Below, piece by piece: positions 1-8,230 of a stretch of DNA of 64,000 bases. Made by a program: the position numbers and the translations under genes. A model generated the notes under the pieces. The model was not told the DNA's origin. It saw nothing but the letters and a program-made list of their open reading frames with translations, and ran no database searches. Positions within the stretch are counted from its first letter, which is position 1; each line of letters begins with the position of its first letter. The stretch is from Bradyrhizobium sp. JYMT SZCCT0180 (GTDB taxonomy: Bacteria > Pseudomonadota > Alphaproteobacteria > Rhizobiales > Xanthobacteraceae): NCBI RefSeq assembly GCF_018130165.1, contig NZ_JAFCLZ010000017.1:124001-188000 (forward strand), written 5' to 3'.

Positions 1-324
1 TATGGCCCGATCGACATGTTTCCGTTCTTCGGCTCGCGCCGGGGCAAGGCGGCCGTGATCGAGGTCATCAGGCAGATTGCCGAGAACATCCGCGTCCATC
101 GCTTCGACCGCGAGTCGATCATGCTGGGGGTCGATTCGGCCGCCTCGATGATGCGCTATTCGCTGACCGCGCTGGATTCGAACAAGCCGATCAGCCTGCG
201 GGTCGCGCATTTCGCCCAGTTCAAGGCCGGCAAGCTGACCAATTTGCGCGTGCTGGTCGACACCTTTGACCTGGTCGAGCAGGCGGTGGGTTATCCCATC
301 CATCTGCCGCGAATGGCAGTCTAG
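1..324 (+). CDS. NTF2-like (SnoaL-type) protein, C-terminal part
   Basis: The reading frame is open from the first base of the window, so the 5' end lies outside; about 107 residues are visible. The composition and the C-terminal pattern (FAQFKAGKLTNLRVLVDTFD, then a proline-rich end) fit the last strands of the nuclear-transport-factor-2 / ketosteroid-isomerase cone fold, where similar small secondary-metabolism or stress proteins end. No catalytic residue can be assigned from the fragment. It stops at 324 and is followed by an inverted repeat and then a plus-strand envelope gene. The family call is from pattern recognition and the substrate is unknown. Confidence 0.7.
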   Translation, partial: YGPIDMFPFFGSRRGKAAVIEVIRQIAENIRVHRFDRESIMLGVDSAASMMRYSLTALDSNKPISLRVAHFAQFKAGKLTNLRVLVDTFDLVEQAVGYPIHLPRMAV

Positions 325-338
325 CCGCCAATCCCTTT

Positions 339-506
339 CGTCATGGCCGGACAAAAGCGCGAAGCGCGTCTTCGCGCTCGAGATCGCGGGGACCCACGTC
401 CTCCTCACCAGCCCCTGGAAGACGTGGTTGCGACAACACGTCGAGGCGCGCTTCGCGCTTGATCGAGCAGCGAAGCCGCACTCGGCGCTGTGGCCCGGAC
501 ATGACG
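339..506. repeat. Intergenic inverted repeat, family A (diverged copy)
   Basis: GTCATGGCCGGAC at the left end is matched in inverted orientation by GGCCCGGACATGAC at the right end. Shorter internal hairpins such as GCGAAGCGCGTCTTCGCGC lie between. It fills the gap between two plus-strand genes and resembles the GTCATGCCCGG / GTCGTCCCGG inverted repeats elsewhere in this window. Confidence 0.6.
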
Positions 507-593
507 GAGTGCGAGGGCGCGCGAATGCGCCCTCGCCATAATTTCGCACCACCGCCGACGCATTCTCCGCCTGATTTGGAATGCGGGCGGGTT

Positions 594-1523
594 ATGATTT
601 CCTCGACACGATTTGGCTGGATAAGGCTGCCGTTGCTGGTGGCCGGCTTCAGCTTGGGCGCGGTGCTGGCCGTGGCGGCGCAAACGCCGCCCGCCGATGA
701 AGACACCGAAGAGCCCGTGGAGGAAGCGGCCCCCGACGTCGCGGCGGCGCCTGATGTCAATGACCCCGATATCATGAAGGATATCGACGTCTCCAAGCTC
801 GACTGGAGCCAGCTCGACCTCGATGCCGCGCCCCTGACCGGGCTTGGCGCAAAAACCCGCGCCGCGTCGAAAGCCGCAGCCGCGACCAGCGCGGAGACGG
901 CCTGGTCGGCGAACGAAAAGGCGAACGGCAGCTCCGCCGTGTCGGTGAAGCAGTCGCTGACCCCGTTCTGGGATGCGCGGATCGGCGCCGACATGACGGT
1001 TGCCCGGCAAGGCACGCTGACGGCCCAGGAATTACTGTCGGAAAAACTCGCCAATGGCGGCAGCCTGCCGCAATCGTCCGGCACCGCCTGGGCCGCGATC
1101 ACAGCGCCGGGTGTCGGCTCGATCTGGGACAAGACGTCAGTCGAAGCCCGCGTCGATCCCGGGGCGGACCAGAGCAAGCTCGGCACCTCCTTGAGCAAAT
1201 CGCTGCCGCTCAGCGAGCAATACTCGCTGACGCTGCAGAACAGCTACAATCTGATCCAGCAGGGCATCGTTCCGGTGCCCGGCATCATCAGCCATCCGAC
1301 CCGCAGCTATGAGACCGACCAGTCGGCGCGACTGAGCATCGCCGACACCGGCACCAGCTTCATGGCCGGCCAGACGCTGTCGACCTCGGACGACAGATGG
1401 CTGCGCAAGGTCGGCGCCGAACAAAAACTGTTCGACGGCGTCACCATCTCGGGTTCGGTCGGCGAGACCCCCTCGGGCGTGGTTAACAAGAGCTTTGGCG
1501 CAGGCTTCAAGCGCAGCTGGTAA
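594..1523 (+). CDS. Secreted hypothetical protein with C-terminal beta-strand pattern
   Basis: 309 residues. The ATG at 594 was chosen over the upstream in-frame start because it begins a clear signal peptide (basic MISSTRFGWIR, then a hydrophobic stretch to about residue 28 ending AVAAQ) after a GGGCGGG ribosome-binding stretch. An acidic Pro/Glu/Asp segment follows (about 30-70), then an Ala/Ser/Thr-rich body. The last third alternates polar and hydrophobic residues and the protein ends FGAGFKRSW with a terminal aromatic residue, as in outer-membrane beta-barrel strands. I recognise no family. Envelope location is inferred from the signal peptide and the terminal strand; the function is unknown. 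Confidence 0.7.
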   Translation: MISSTRFGWIRLPLLVAGFSLGAVLAVAAQTPPADEDTEEPVEEAAPDVAAAPDVNDPDIMKDIDVSKLDWSQLDLDAAPLTGLGAKTRAASKAAAATSAETAWSANEKANGSSAVSVKQSLTPFWDARIGADMTVARQGTLTAQELLSEKLANGGSLPQSSGTAWAAITAPGVGSIWDKTSVEARVDPGADQSKLGTSLSKSLPLSEQYSLTLQNSYNLIQQGIVPVPGIISHPTRSYETDQSARLSIADTGTSFMAGQTLSTSDDRWLRKVGAEQKLFDGVTISGSVGETPSGVVNKSFGAGFKRSW

Positions 1524-1678
1524 GCCCCTGCAGTTCTTCGCCAATCCTTTTCAGAATGATGCAGCATTGCCGCATATTGGCCCAGATGCGGTCAAATTCC
1601 ACACTACTGATAGGAACGCTTCACTTCGTCGTGCGGGGGACGTCCGCGCTCGCTTTTCGCGAAACAGAGGAATGGCCG

Positions 1679-2101
1679 ATGAACGCTACCAATCGAACCG
1701 AACAAGTTGAATCAACTGAGGATGTCGTCGACAGCAACCTCGCTGCGGTGTCGGAAGTCGAGGCCGGGATCCGCGACTTCGTCCGCAACGACATCGCCTA
1801 TCTGCGCCGTCCGCCTGCCGGTGCCACGGAAACCGTGCCGCTCGATGCCAGCGCGGAGGCCACCGTCAACAACGTCAACTCGCTGATCCAGCGCGTCGCC
1901 GGCACCTCGCTTGCTGAAATCGAGAAGCTGATCTCGGAACTCGAAAGCCTGCGCGATCTCCTGCATGCCGAAGGCCAGCGCGTTCAGCGCGAAATCTCCG
2001 GCTATGCGCAGCTCAGCCAGGCGGCGATGAAGTCGACGCGCATGATCGCCGACAACGTCACGCAGTGGAAGCGCGCCGCCGACGGGCTGCGCAACAGCTG
2101 A
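1679..2101 (+). CDS. Small helical hypothetical protein
   Basis: 140 residues. The start at 1679 follows GAGGA by 7 bases; the longer upstream frame has no such site. The protein is hydrophilic and almost wholly helical: an acidic N-terminus, then heptad-like repeats from about residue 65 to 125 (LAEIEKLISELESLRDLL) that look like a coiled coil. There is no signal peptide or membrane segment, so it should be cytosolic. It has the feel of phasin-like or small structural proteins common in Bradyrhizobium, but I cannot name a family. A terminator-like hairpin lies 46 bases downstream. Confidence 0.75.
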   Translation: MNATNRTEQVESTEDVVDSNLAAVSEVEAGIRDFVRNDIAYLRRPPAGATETVPLDASAEATVNNVNSLIQRVAGTSLAEIEKLISELESLRDLLHAEGQRVQREISGYAQLSQAAMKSTRMIADNVTQWKRAADGLRNS

Positions 2102-2146
2102 TCCGGAATCTTTTACTGATTCCAGACCGTTGCAAAAATCCTACAC

Positions 2147-2183
2147 CCGCCGTCTCCTTCAACAGAAGGCGGCGGTTTCGTTT
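2147..2183 (+). terminator. Rho-independent terminator-like hairpin
   Basis: CCGCCG, TCT, CCTTC, loop AACA, GAAGG, CGGCGG and then TTTCGTTT form a GC-rich stem with a 3-base bulge followed by a T-rich run. It sits 46 bases after the stop of the coiled-coil gene. Confidence 0.6.
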
Positions 2184-2275
2184 GATGTGTGGCTGTTTTG
2201 AACTTTATAAGCAGCGCGTCGGGATCAAGGGACGGGTGCCGCCACCAACGGTAGGCAAACTTCCAGGGATACGAG

Positions 2276-2407
2276 ATGCAAAACAGTCAGCCCAACAACA
2301 CCCATCCACTGCCGCATTCGGCACATGGCATGGGCACGCTCATGGTCCGGTTCGTCGGACTGCTGACGGTTGCGGTGGTGCTGATGACGCTGATCTGGAA
2401 CAGCTGA
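2276..2407 (+). CDS. 43-residue single-helix membrane protein
   Basis: A 43-aa ORF with an AGGGA ribosome-binding site 6 bases before its ATG. The N-terminal 22 residues are polar and His/Asn/Pro-rich. A single hydrophobic helix (about residues 23-40, LMVRFVGLLTVAVVLMTLI) runs to the end WNS. It has the form of the small inner-membrane proteins common in Rhizobiales, some of which bind larger membrane complexes. No homologue is recognised. It converges on another tiny membrane protein at 2470-2610. Confidence 0.6.
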   Translation: MQNSQPNNTHPLPHSAHGMGTLMVRFVGLLTVAVVLMTLIWNS

Positions 2408-2469
2408 CCCGGCGACGATCAGTTCCAGGTGCTGGTACGATCCAGCGCCGTGGTTAGCAAAGCCTGACC

Positions 2470-2610
2470 TTATTGGACGGACGACGTGCTCTCGAGCGTG
2501 TAGCCGCCGTCGGCATAACCCTTCACCACCATCGCAGTCGTCAGCATCACGCCAAGCGTGATGGTCGCGAAAATAAAGCCGACAAGTTTCAGGTGACTGC
2601 GATCTGCCAT
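2470..2610 (-). CDS. 46-residue single-helix membrane protein
   Basis: The start at 2610 (MADRSHLKLVGF) has a GAGGG ribosome-binding site; upstream in-frame starts do not. One transmembrane helix spans about residues 8-30 (LVGFIFATITLGVMLTTAMVV), followed by a short tail with Gly/Tyr/Ser. No signal-peptide cleavage site is evident. Similar small hypothetical proteins of about 45 residues occur in Bradyrhizobium, from memory. The function is unknown. It is convergent with the 43-aa protein at 2276-2407 and the two stops are 62 bases apart. Confidence 0.65.
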   Translation of the reverse strand: MADRSHLKLVGFIFATITLGVMLTTAMVVKGYADGGYTLESTSSVQ

Positions 2611-2746
2611 GGTCGTGCCCTCGGTACTTCCCCTAGGTCTCATATGGCAGGCAGAAAGTTCAAAATGTGTTAGCAAATAAATTGCTTCGCAGAATGGTAA
2701 ACTGCGCCCGGACCAAGAAACGGTTCGCTAAGCGTACCGGCTCGGG

Positions 2747-3229
2747 TCAGGAACCAGGCTTCCGCCGCGGCACGAACGCGGTGGCCAAAAACGAGTACAC
2801 CTGTTCGCCGCGCTGGTTGGCGCCGGTGTTGCGGGCCTGCAGGATGCCCCATTCGGGACGCTTGTCCGACGTGCGCTTGGTTTCGACGACACTCGAAAAG
2901 CTGATGGTGTCACCGGCCAGTACCGGCCTGATCCAGCGCAGTTCGCGAAAACCGGGCGACGGTCCCCAGACCGCAACTTCCTCGCCGCGCGCGATAGCCT
3001 CCCGCGTCAGGCGCTGGCCGTCGGCGACCAAGAGCTTCATGCAGACAGAGCCGACATGCCATCCCGACGCCGCCAACCCGCCGAACAGCGATTGGCGTCC
3101 CGCCTCCTCGTCGAGATGAAACGCCTGCGGATCGAACTGCGCGGCGAATTGCTTGATCAGCTCGGCGGTGAAGGTGAACGATCCGAGCTCACGCCGCGAA
3201 CCGATTTCAATGTCCTCAAAGAAACGCAT
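2747..3229 (-). CDS. MaoC family dehydratase (second of a tandem pair)
   Basis: 160 residues with a single hot-dog fold. The hydratase motif region FDPQAFHLDE (about 32-41) carries the Asp and His that in (R)-specific enoyl-CoA hydratases act as the catalytic dyad, and FGGLAASGWH follows. The start MRFFEDIEIG at 3229 lies 8 bases after the stop of the upstream MaoC gene, so both are on one transcript. The two share the same core motif and are diverged paralogues. They may form a heterodimer completing a two-hot-dog unit (inference). The likely role is hydration of enoyl-CoA in fatty-acid or PHB-related metabolism; the substrate cannot be read from the sequence. Confidence 0.88.
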   Translation of the reverse strand: MRFFEDIEIGSRRELGSFTFTAELIKQFAAQFDPQAFHLDEEAGRQSLFGGLAASGWHVGSVCMKLLVADGQRLTREAIARGEEVAVWGPSPGFRELRWIRPVLAGDTISFSSVVETKRTSDKRPEWGILQARNTGANQRGEQVYSFLATAFVPRRKPGS

Positions 3230-3237
3230 CGAAGATC

Positions 3238-3699
3238 CTATTCCGCCGCGGCATCGGCGCGACGGCGCACGATGATAGGCGACACCATCTCGCACAGCGT
3301 CACGCCGGCGGCGTTCTTGACCACGCCCTTGAACGTCACGATGCCGGTCTCGGGACGGCTGCGCGAGACTCGCGCCTCCGCGACCTCGATATCGAGCATC
3401 AGATCGTCGCCCGGCCGCAGCGGTGAGAGCCAGCGCATCTCGTTGACTCCCGGCGAGCCCATCGACGCGGTGCGGCCGATGAAGCCGTCGAACATCATCC
3501 GCATCATGAGCGAGCAAAGATGCCAGCCCGACCCGGAAAGGCCCTTCAGCATCGACTTGGCTGCGGCCGCTTCGTCCAGATGCATCGGCTGCGGGTCGTA
3601 CTCCGCAGCGTAAGTCAGGATCTCCTCGCGCGTGACGTGGCGCGGTCCGAACGTACCGAAATGGCCGGGTTTGAAATCTTCGAAGGTGAGCGTTGTCAT
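3238..3699 (-). CDS. MaoC family dehydratase (first of a tandem pair)
   Basis: 153 residues. The core motif YDPQPMHLDEAAA (about 34-46) followed by LKGLSGSGWH has the Asp and His of the MaoC/R-hydratase active site. A hydrophobic hot-dog helix and the typical strand LRPGDDLMLDIEVAEAR come next. It starts MTTLTFEDFKPGHFG, close to the N-terminus usual for this family, and precedes the second MaoC gene by 8 bases. It is cytosolic. The specific acyl-CoA substrate is not evident. Confidence 0.88.
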   Translation of the reverse strand: MTTLTFEDFKPGHFGTFGPRHVTREEILTYAAEYDPQPMHLDEAAAAKSMLKGLSGSGWHLCSLMMRMMFDGFIGRTASMGSPGVNEMRWLSPLRPGDDLMLDIEVAEARVSRSRPETGIVTFKGVVKNAAGVTLCEMVSPIIVRRRADAAAE

Positions 3700-3910
3700 G
3701 ATGGGATTTTACAGTGCGGAAGCCCGATTGTGGCCGTTATTTGCAGCAATCTCAACCCGTCCACCCGCATGGCTCGTGCCCGACGGGGCGAACACCGTCG
3801 CGACCGGTGCCCGCCTTCGGCTTGCTCGGGACCCCATTCGGAGCTAGGCCCTGTGCTCTCAGGAGCGAGGCTGGACGCGAATCACTTTCGACTTGCCGGG
3901 AGAACCACCG

Positions 3911-4204
3911 ATGTTCGATTTTCAGGATCTGTTTCAGTGGGACCGTTTTATCACGCCCACGATCATCAAGACCTTTTACTGGCTGGTGATCGGCCTGATC
4001 GTGCTGTTCGGCATATCCGGCATTTTCTCAGGGCTAGCCGCGATGGCGATCAGCCCGTTCGGCGGATTCATCGTGCTGCTGTCCTCGATCGCCAGCGTCG
4101 TGGTCGGCGTGGTGTTCTCACGCATCGCCGCAGAATTCATCCTGATCGTATTCCGCATCAACGAGCACCTCGGCGCGATCCGCGACCAGGGCCAGACGCA
4201 TTAG
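3911..4204 (+). CDS. DUF4282 family membrane protein
   Basis: 97 residues. The ATG at 3911 follows GGGAGA. The order is an N-terminal cytosolic segment (MFDFQDLFQWDRFITP), a first transmembrane helix (about 22-45), a glycine-rich turn, a second helix (about 52-80) and a short polar tail. The pattern of FDF..L..WD..ITP and TFYWL followed by two helices is that of DUF4282, a small inner-membrane family of unknown function. It is convergent with ychF, whose stop lies 7 bases away. Confidence 0.8.
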   Translation: MFDFQDLFQWDRFITPTIIKTFYWLVIGLIVLFGISGIFSGLAAMAISPFGGFIVLLSSIASVVVGVVFSRIAAEFILIVFRINEHLGAIRDQGQTH

Positions 4205-4210
4205 GATCTC

Positions 4211-5308
4211 TCAAGTATTGAACCTGAAATGCATGACGTCGCCGTCAGCGACGACGTATTCCTTGCCTTCCAGCCGCAGCTTGCCGGCGTCGCGTGCGCC
4301 GGCTTCGCCACCCAGCGCGACATAGTCGGCATAGGCGATGGTTTCGGCGCGGATAAAGCCCTTTTCGAAATCGGTATGAATCACCCCGGCCGCCGCAGGC
4401 CCTTTGGTGCCGCGGTTGATGGTCCAGGCGCGGGCCTCCTTCGGCCCGACCGTGAAATAGGTAATGAGGTCGAGCAGCTGGTAGCCGGCGCGGATCAGGC
4501 GGTCGAGGCCGGCCTCTTCGAGGCCGAGCGTATCGAGGAACTCGGCGCGCTCCTCGCGTGACAGCGTCGCGATCTCGGATTCGATCTTGGCCGAAATCGC
4601 CACCGCGACCGCACCCTCTTTCTTGGCGTGCTCGAACACCTGTTTGGAAAAGCTGTTGCCGTCCTTGGCGGAGCCTTCCTCGACGTTGCAAACGTACAGC
4701 ACCGGCTTGGACGTCAGCAGGCCAAGCATGCCAAAGGCACGCTCTTCTTCCGCCTTGCGTTCGAGGAACCGCGCCGGCTTGCCGTCGCGCAGCAGCACCA
4801 GCGCGCGGTTGACGAGGTCGAGCTGTTCCTTGGCGTCCTTGTCGTTGCCCTTGGCCTTCTTGGCAAGATTGTCGACGCGCTTTTCGAGGCTGTCGAGATC
4901 GGCCAGCATCAGCTCGGTCTCTATGGTCTCGATATCGGCCAGCGGCGCGATCTTGCCTTCGACATGGGTGATGTCGGAATCCTCAAAGCAGCGCACCACA
5001 TGCGCCACCGCGTCGACCTCGCGGATGGTGGCGAGAAACTGATTGCCGAGGCCCTCGCCCTTGGAGGCGCCGCGTACCAGGCCCGCGATATCGACGAAGG
5101 TCAGCCGCGTCGGGATGATCTGGGCTGATTTGGCGATCTCCGACAGCTTGTCGAGCCTGGGATCAGGCACCGCCACCTCGCCGACATTCGGCTCAATGGT
5201 GCAGAACGGATAATTCGCCGCCTGCGCTGCTGCCGTCTCGGTCAGCGCGTTGAACAGCGTCGACTTGCCGACATTGGGCAGGCCTACGATACCGCATTTG
5301 AATCCCAT
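4211..5308 (-). CDS. ychF: Redox-regulated ATPase YchF (OLA1 family)
   Basis: 365 residues, the full length for the family. The P-loop GLPNVGKST lies at about 8-16 and the G3 region FVDIAGLVRGASKGEG at about 70-86. The G4 position reads CNVEE instead of NKxD, the change known to give YchF/OLA1 its ATP rather than GTP preference. A coiled-coil insertion (about 135-170) and a C-terminal TGS domain (about 280-365, ending VMHFRFNT) follow. The protein binds ribosomes and responds to oxidative stress in other bacteria. It is the last gene of the minus-strand run rplY-pth-ychF, a common arrangement in alphaproteobacteria. Confidence 0.97.
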   Translation of the reverse strand: MGFKCGIVGLPNVGKSTLFNALTETAAAQAANYPFCTIEPNVGEVAVPDPRLDKLSEIAKSAQIIPTRLTFVDIAGLVRGASKGEGLGNQFLATIREVDAVAHVVRCFEDSDITHVEGKIAPLADIETIETELMLADLDSLEKRVDNLAKKAKGNDKDAKEQLDLVNRALVLLRDGKPARFLERKAEEERAFGMLGLLTSKPVLYVCNVEEGSAKDGNSFSKQVFEHAKKEGAVAVAISAKIESEIATLSREERAEFLDTLGLEEAGLDRLIRAGYQLLDLITYFTVGPKEARAWTINRGTKGPAAAGVIHTDFEKGFIRAETIAYADYVALGGEAGARDAGKLRLEGKEYVVADGDVMHFRFNT

Positions 5309-5347
5309 GACGTGTCCTGAAGTCTGTTGCTGGCGGTCGGCGGCGCG

Positions 5348-5953
5348 TTACGCAGCGCCGTCATCGCCCTTGTCTAAAAATCCCTTGGCCTGCAGCGCCA
5401 GATGCACCTTGTTCTGAAACGTCGAGGCGCGCTCGGTCGCGAGCAAGCCGGCATTGTCGGCGACCGCCTCGCACAGCGCCTCGACCCAGGGCCGATCGCT
5501 CTTGGCGAAATCCGACAGCACATGGCTGTGTACCAGCTCCTTGACGCCGGGATGACCGATCCCGAGCCGCACCCGGCGATAGTCGTTGCCGATATGCGAG
5601 GAGATCGAGCGCAACCCGTTATGGCCGGCAATGCCGCCACCGACCTTGACGCGTACTTTCGCCGGCGGCAGTTCGAGCTCATCCTGAAACACGATGATCT
5701 CACCGACCCCGAGCTTGAAAAAGTTCGCGGCTTCCTGCACCGCACGCCCGGACTCGTTCATGTAGGTCGTGGGCTTGAGCAGGACCACGCGCTCGCGCTC
5801 AAGCGTGCCTTCCGACGTCTCGCCCTGAAAACGGCGGCGCCATGGTGCGAAACCATGACGCCGCGCAATTTCATCGACGACCGCGAAACCGATATTATGC
5901 CGGTTGTTCGCGTACTTCGTGCCGGGATTACCGAGGCCGACAAACAGGCGCAT
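5348..5953 (-). CDS. pth: Peptidyl-tRNA hydrolase
   Basis: 201 residues. The N-terminus MRLFVGLGNPGTKY holds Asn9, and the motif NNRHNIG places the catalytic His at residue 19. The QDELELPPAKVRVK strand with the third active-site residue (Asp, about 92) and the glycine-rich GGGIAGHNGLRS loop follow. It releases peptides from prematurely dropped peptidyl-tRNA. It lies 21 bases after rplY and 39 bases before ychF, consistent with one translation-related transcript. The C-terminal 15 residues are polar and variable, as is usual. Confidence 0.97.
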   Translation of the reverse strand: MRLFVGLGNPGTKYANNRHNIGFAVVDEIARRHGFAPWRRRFQGETSEGTLERERVVLLKPTTYMNESGRAVQEAANFFKLGVGEIIVFQDELELPPAKVRVKVGGGIAGHNGLRSISSHIGNDYRRVRLGIGHPGVKELVHSHVLSDFAKSDRPWVEALCEAVADNAGLLATERASTFQNKVHLALQAKGFLDKGDDGAA

Positions 5954-5974
5954 GACGCGGCATCCCGCGTTCGC

Positions 5975-6715
5975 TTACTTCTTTTTGTCGCCGCCAGGCG
6001 CCTTGGCGCCAGCCGCCGGCGCCTTCGCACCCGCCGCCGGAGCAGCAGCACCCGCTGCGGGCGCAGCAGCCGCACCCGCTGCCGGAGCAGCACCAGGAGC
6101 CGCAGCACCGCCAGCAGCAGCCGCCGCAGCCGCCTTGAGTTCTTCGGCGTAGCCGGACGGCGGCACGATGGTCACCAGCGTCGCATCTTCACGCGACAGC
6201 GACTTGACGCCAGCGGGCAGCTTGATGTCGGACAGATGCAGCGAGTGGCTGATTTCCAGCGTGCTGGCATCGGCCTCGATGTACTGCGGAATATTATCGA
6301 CCGAACACTCGAGTTCGATGGTGTGGGTGACGATGTTGACCGTGCCGCCGCGCTTGACGCCGGGCGAGACTTCACCGTTGACCACATGCAGGGGAACGCT
6401 GACGCGGATGGTGGCGCCTTCGCCGAGCCGCATGAAGTCGACATGCAGCGGGAAGTCACGCACCGGATCGAGATGGAAGTCGCGCGGGATCACGCGGTGC
6501 TTCTTGCCCTCGAGATCGATGTCGTAAATCGTGGTCAGGAACCGGCCGGCCAAAATGCGCTGGCGCAGTTCGGCGTCATCGACCGAGATGGTCACGGGGG
6601 GCTGGTTGTTGCCATAGATCACTCCGGGAACTCTCCCGGCGCGACGCTCTGCCCGGGCGGCCCCCTTGCCGCTCTGCGGACGCGCGGTCGCCTTCAATTC
6701 CTTGACGGTCGCCAT
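5975..6715 (-). CDS. rplY: 50S ribosomal protein L25 / general stress protein Ctc
   Basis: 246 residues. The N-terminal 5S-rRNA-binding L25 domain (about 1-95; GKGAARAERRAGRVPGVIYG) is followed by the beta TL5 domain (about 100-190; KLPAGVKSL near its end), giving the long Ctc form. The last 55 residues are a low-complexity Ala/Pro/Gly tail built of repeated AAPAAGA units and ending in lysines. That tail is unusual in length and is a composition shift from the rest of the gene. It is first of the rplY-pth-ychF run. The promoter should lie in the 300-bp gap upstream. Confidence 0.96.
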   Translation of the reverse strand: MATVKELKATARPQSGKGAARAERRAGRVPGVIYGNNQPPVTISVDDAELRQRILAGRFLTTIYDIDLEGKKHRVIPRDFHLDPVRDFPLHVDFMRLGEGATIRVSVPLHVVNGEVSPGVKRGGTVNIVTHTIELECSVDNIPQYIEADASTLEISHSLHLSDIKLPAGVKSLSREDATLVTIVPPSGYAEELKAAAAAAAGGAAAPGAAPAAGAAAAPAAGAAAPAAGAKAPAAGAKAPGGDKKK

Positions 6716-7015
6716 CGTGTTAAGTCCTTGTTTTCTAAAAAGTTAAAGGCCGCAACGCGGCCCGGTAGCGTCCGACAGCAAGCCTCCAGGGGTGCGGGGG
6801 CTGCGGACGTGGCGGGCTTTTAGCCCCAAAGCACCAAAATGACAAGGAAATCAGGGGATTTTTCTGCCCCCCTTCAAAGCCTGTCATTGCCGGGCTTGAC
6901 CCGGCAATCCATCCCTCTTCGCGGGTTTTTTCATGAAGATTGATGGATGCCCGGGCACAGGCGAGCGGAAGCGACGCCGTTCTTCGAACGGCTATGCCCG
7001 GCAATGACATGCCCC
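6716..7015. other. Intergenic stretch between ubiK and rplY
   Basis: No ORF here has a ribosome-binding site. The right half is an inverted repeat (6893-7008), and the left part, AT-rich for this genome around 6840-6870, probably holds the rplY promoter. I could not single out -35/-10 boxes with confidence. Confidence 0.5.
6893..7008. repeat. Intergenic inverted repeat, family A
   Basis: The terminal arms GTCATTGCCGGGC and GCCCGGCAATGAC are perfect 13-bp inverted copies about 90 bases apart. Inside, AATCCATC and GATGGATG form a second stem around a loop. It lies between two minus-strand genes. Confidence 0.75.
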
Positions 7016-7285
7016 TCAGCTGGTCGCCGGCTGAGAACCCCCTAGCCTGGCTTCCAGCGCTTCGATCCGGGCCTTCAGCGCCTCGTTTTCCTCGCGCGCC
7101 AGCCGGGCCATGTCCTTGACCGCATCGAACTCCTCGCGCTTGACGAGGTCGAGGTCGCGCAGGATGCGTTCGGCCTGGTTGCGAACGACCGCATCGACCT
7201 CGCGCTTGACGCCCTGGGCGGCGCCGGCGGCGTCGTTCATCAAACGACCGATCTCGTCGAAAAACCGATTGTTGGTCTGGGTCAT
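7016..7285 (-). CDS. ubiK: UbiK-type accessory factor (BMFP family)
   Basis: 89 residues, taken from the ATG at 7285 with GGAG about 9 bases upstream. The N-terminal amphipathic segment NNRFFDEIGRLMNDAAGAAQ is followed by a predicted coiled coil (LAREENEALKARIEALEARL) to the end, the two-part architecture of YqiC/UbiK. UbiK assists aerobic ubiquinone synthesis by binding UbiJ and lipids, and has membrane-fusogenic activity in vitro. The gene stands alone between the dienelactone hydrolase (divergent) and rplY. Confidence 0.88.
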   Translation of the reverse strand: MTQTNNRFFDEIGRLMNDAAGAAQGVKREVDAVVRNQAERILRDLDLVKREEFDAVKDMARLAREENEALKARIEALEARLGGSQPATS

Positions 7286-7469
7286 CGCTAAACGCTCCGG
7301 TCGCTGCAACTGGATCTGCTTCCACCAAGACAATGGCGATCCAAACGCCCGGGTTCAAGAGTGCCGTTCAACGCCAAGGTGATGTCCGTTTGCCTTGTCA
7401 TGCCCTCCTTTCCTTGCAATCGTAGTGGGCGCCCGCCCCAAGAACCAAAATCAGAAAACAGAAACGCAC

Positions 7470-8204
7470 ATGATCGACCAGCAGATCGACATCCAGACCA
7501 AGGACGGCAAGACCACTACTTTCATCACCCATCCCGAGCGCGGCGGACCGTTTCCCGTCATCCTGTTCTACATGGATGCGCCGGCGATCCGCGAGGAACT
7601 ACGCGACATGGCGCGGCGGCTCGCAACCTCAGGCTATTACGTGATGCTGCCCAATATGTATTACCGCGCCGGAGTGATGGAGTTGGGGCCGATCAATCCC
7701 GATCCGGAATCGCCCGAACGCAAGCGGATGTTCGAGCTGATGCACTCGCTCAATATCCCGCTCGTGATGGAGGATACCAAGGCGTTGCTCGCCTATGCCG
7801 AGACACAGCCCGCGGCCAACACCAAAATCATCGGTACCGTCGGCTACTGCATGAGCGGCCGCTACGCGGTCAACGCGGCGACGCATTTTCCGGACCAGGT
7901 GAAAGCCGCAGCCTCGATCTACGGCACGCATCTGGCGACCGACCAGCCGGACAGCCCGCATAGTGCCGCCGGCAAGACCAAGGCCGAACTGTACTTCGCC
8001 TGCGCCGAAACCGACATCTACGCGCCGGCTGAAATCATCGAGCAGCTGAAGCAGGGCATGAAGGGATCGAACAACGAGGTCGAGATCTATCCCGGCACCC
8101 ATCACGGCTTCGCCTTCCCGAAGCGGCCGGTCTATCACCGCGACGCCGCCGAGCGGCATTGGGAGCGGCTGCTGGCGCTGTATCGCCGCAACCTCGCCAC
8201 CTGA
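7470..8204 (+). CDS. Dienelactone hydrolase family protein
   Basis: 244 residues with an alpha/beta hydrolase fold. The nucleophile elbow GYCMSGR gives Cys127, as in carboxymethylenebutenolidase. Asp182 in CAETD and His212 in GTHHGFAF complete a Cys-Asp-His triad. The ATG at 7470 begins the protein at MIDQQIDIQTKDG, as in close relatives. It would hydrolyse a lactone or ester in the cytosol. No aromatic-degradation genes are adjacent, so a link to beta-ketoadipate metabolism is not supported here. It is followed 26 bases later by a GNAT gene. Confidence 0.9.
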   Translation: MIDQQIDIQTKDGKTTTFITHPERGGPFPVILFYMDAPAIREELRDMARRLATSGYYVMLPNMYYRAGVMELGPINPDPESPERKRMFELMHSLNIPLVMEDTKALLAYAETQPAANTKIIGTVGYCMSGRYAVNAATHFPDQVKAAASIYGTHLATDQPDSPHSAAGKTKAELYFACAETDIYAPAEIIEQLKQGMKGSNNEVEIYPGTHHGFAFPKRPVYHRDAAERHWERLLALYRRNLAT

Positions 8205-8230
8205 TCGCAAGGTTCCGATGCAGGGCCGAG

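Noticed and set aside
341..1198. Long minus-strand open frames over the secreted protein at 594-1523
   Set aside because: High-GC shadow frames; no ribosome-binding site and low-complexity composition. The plus-strand frame has a signal peptide.
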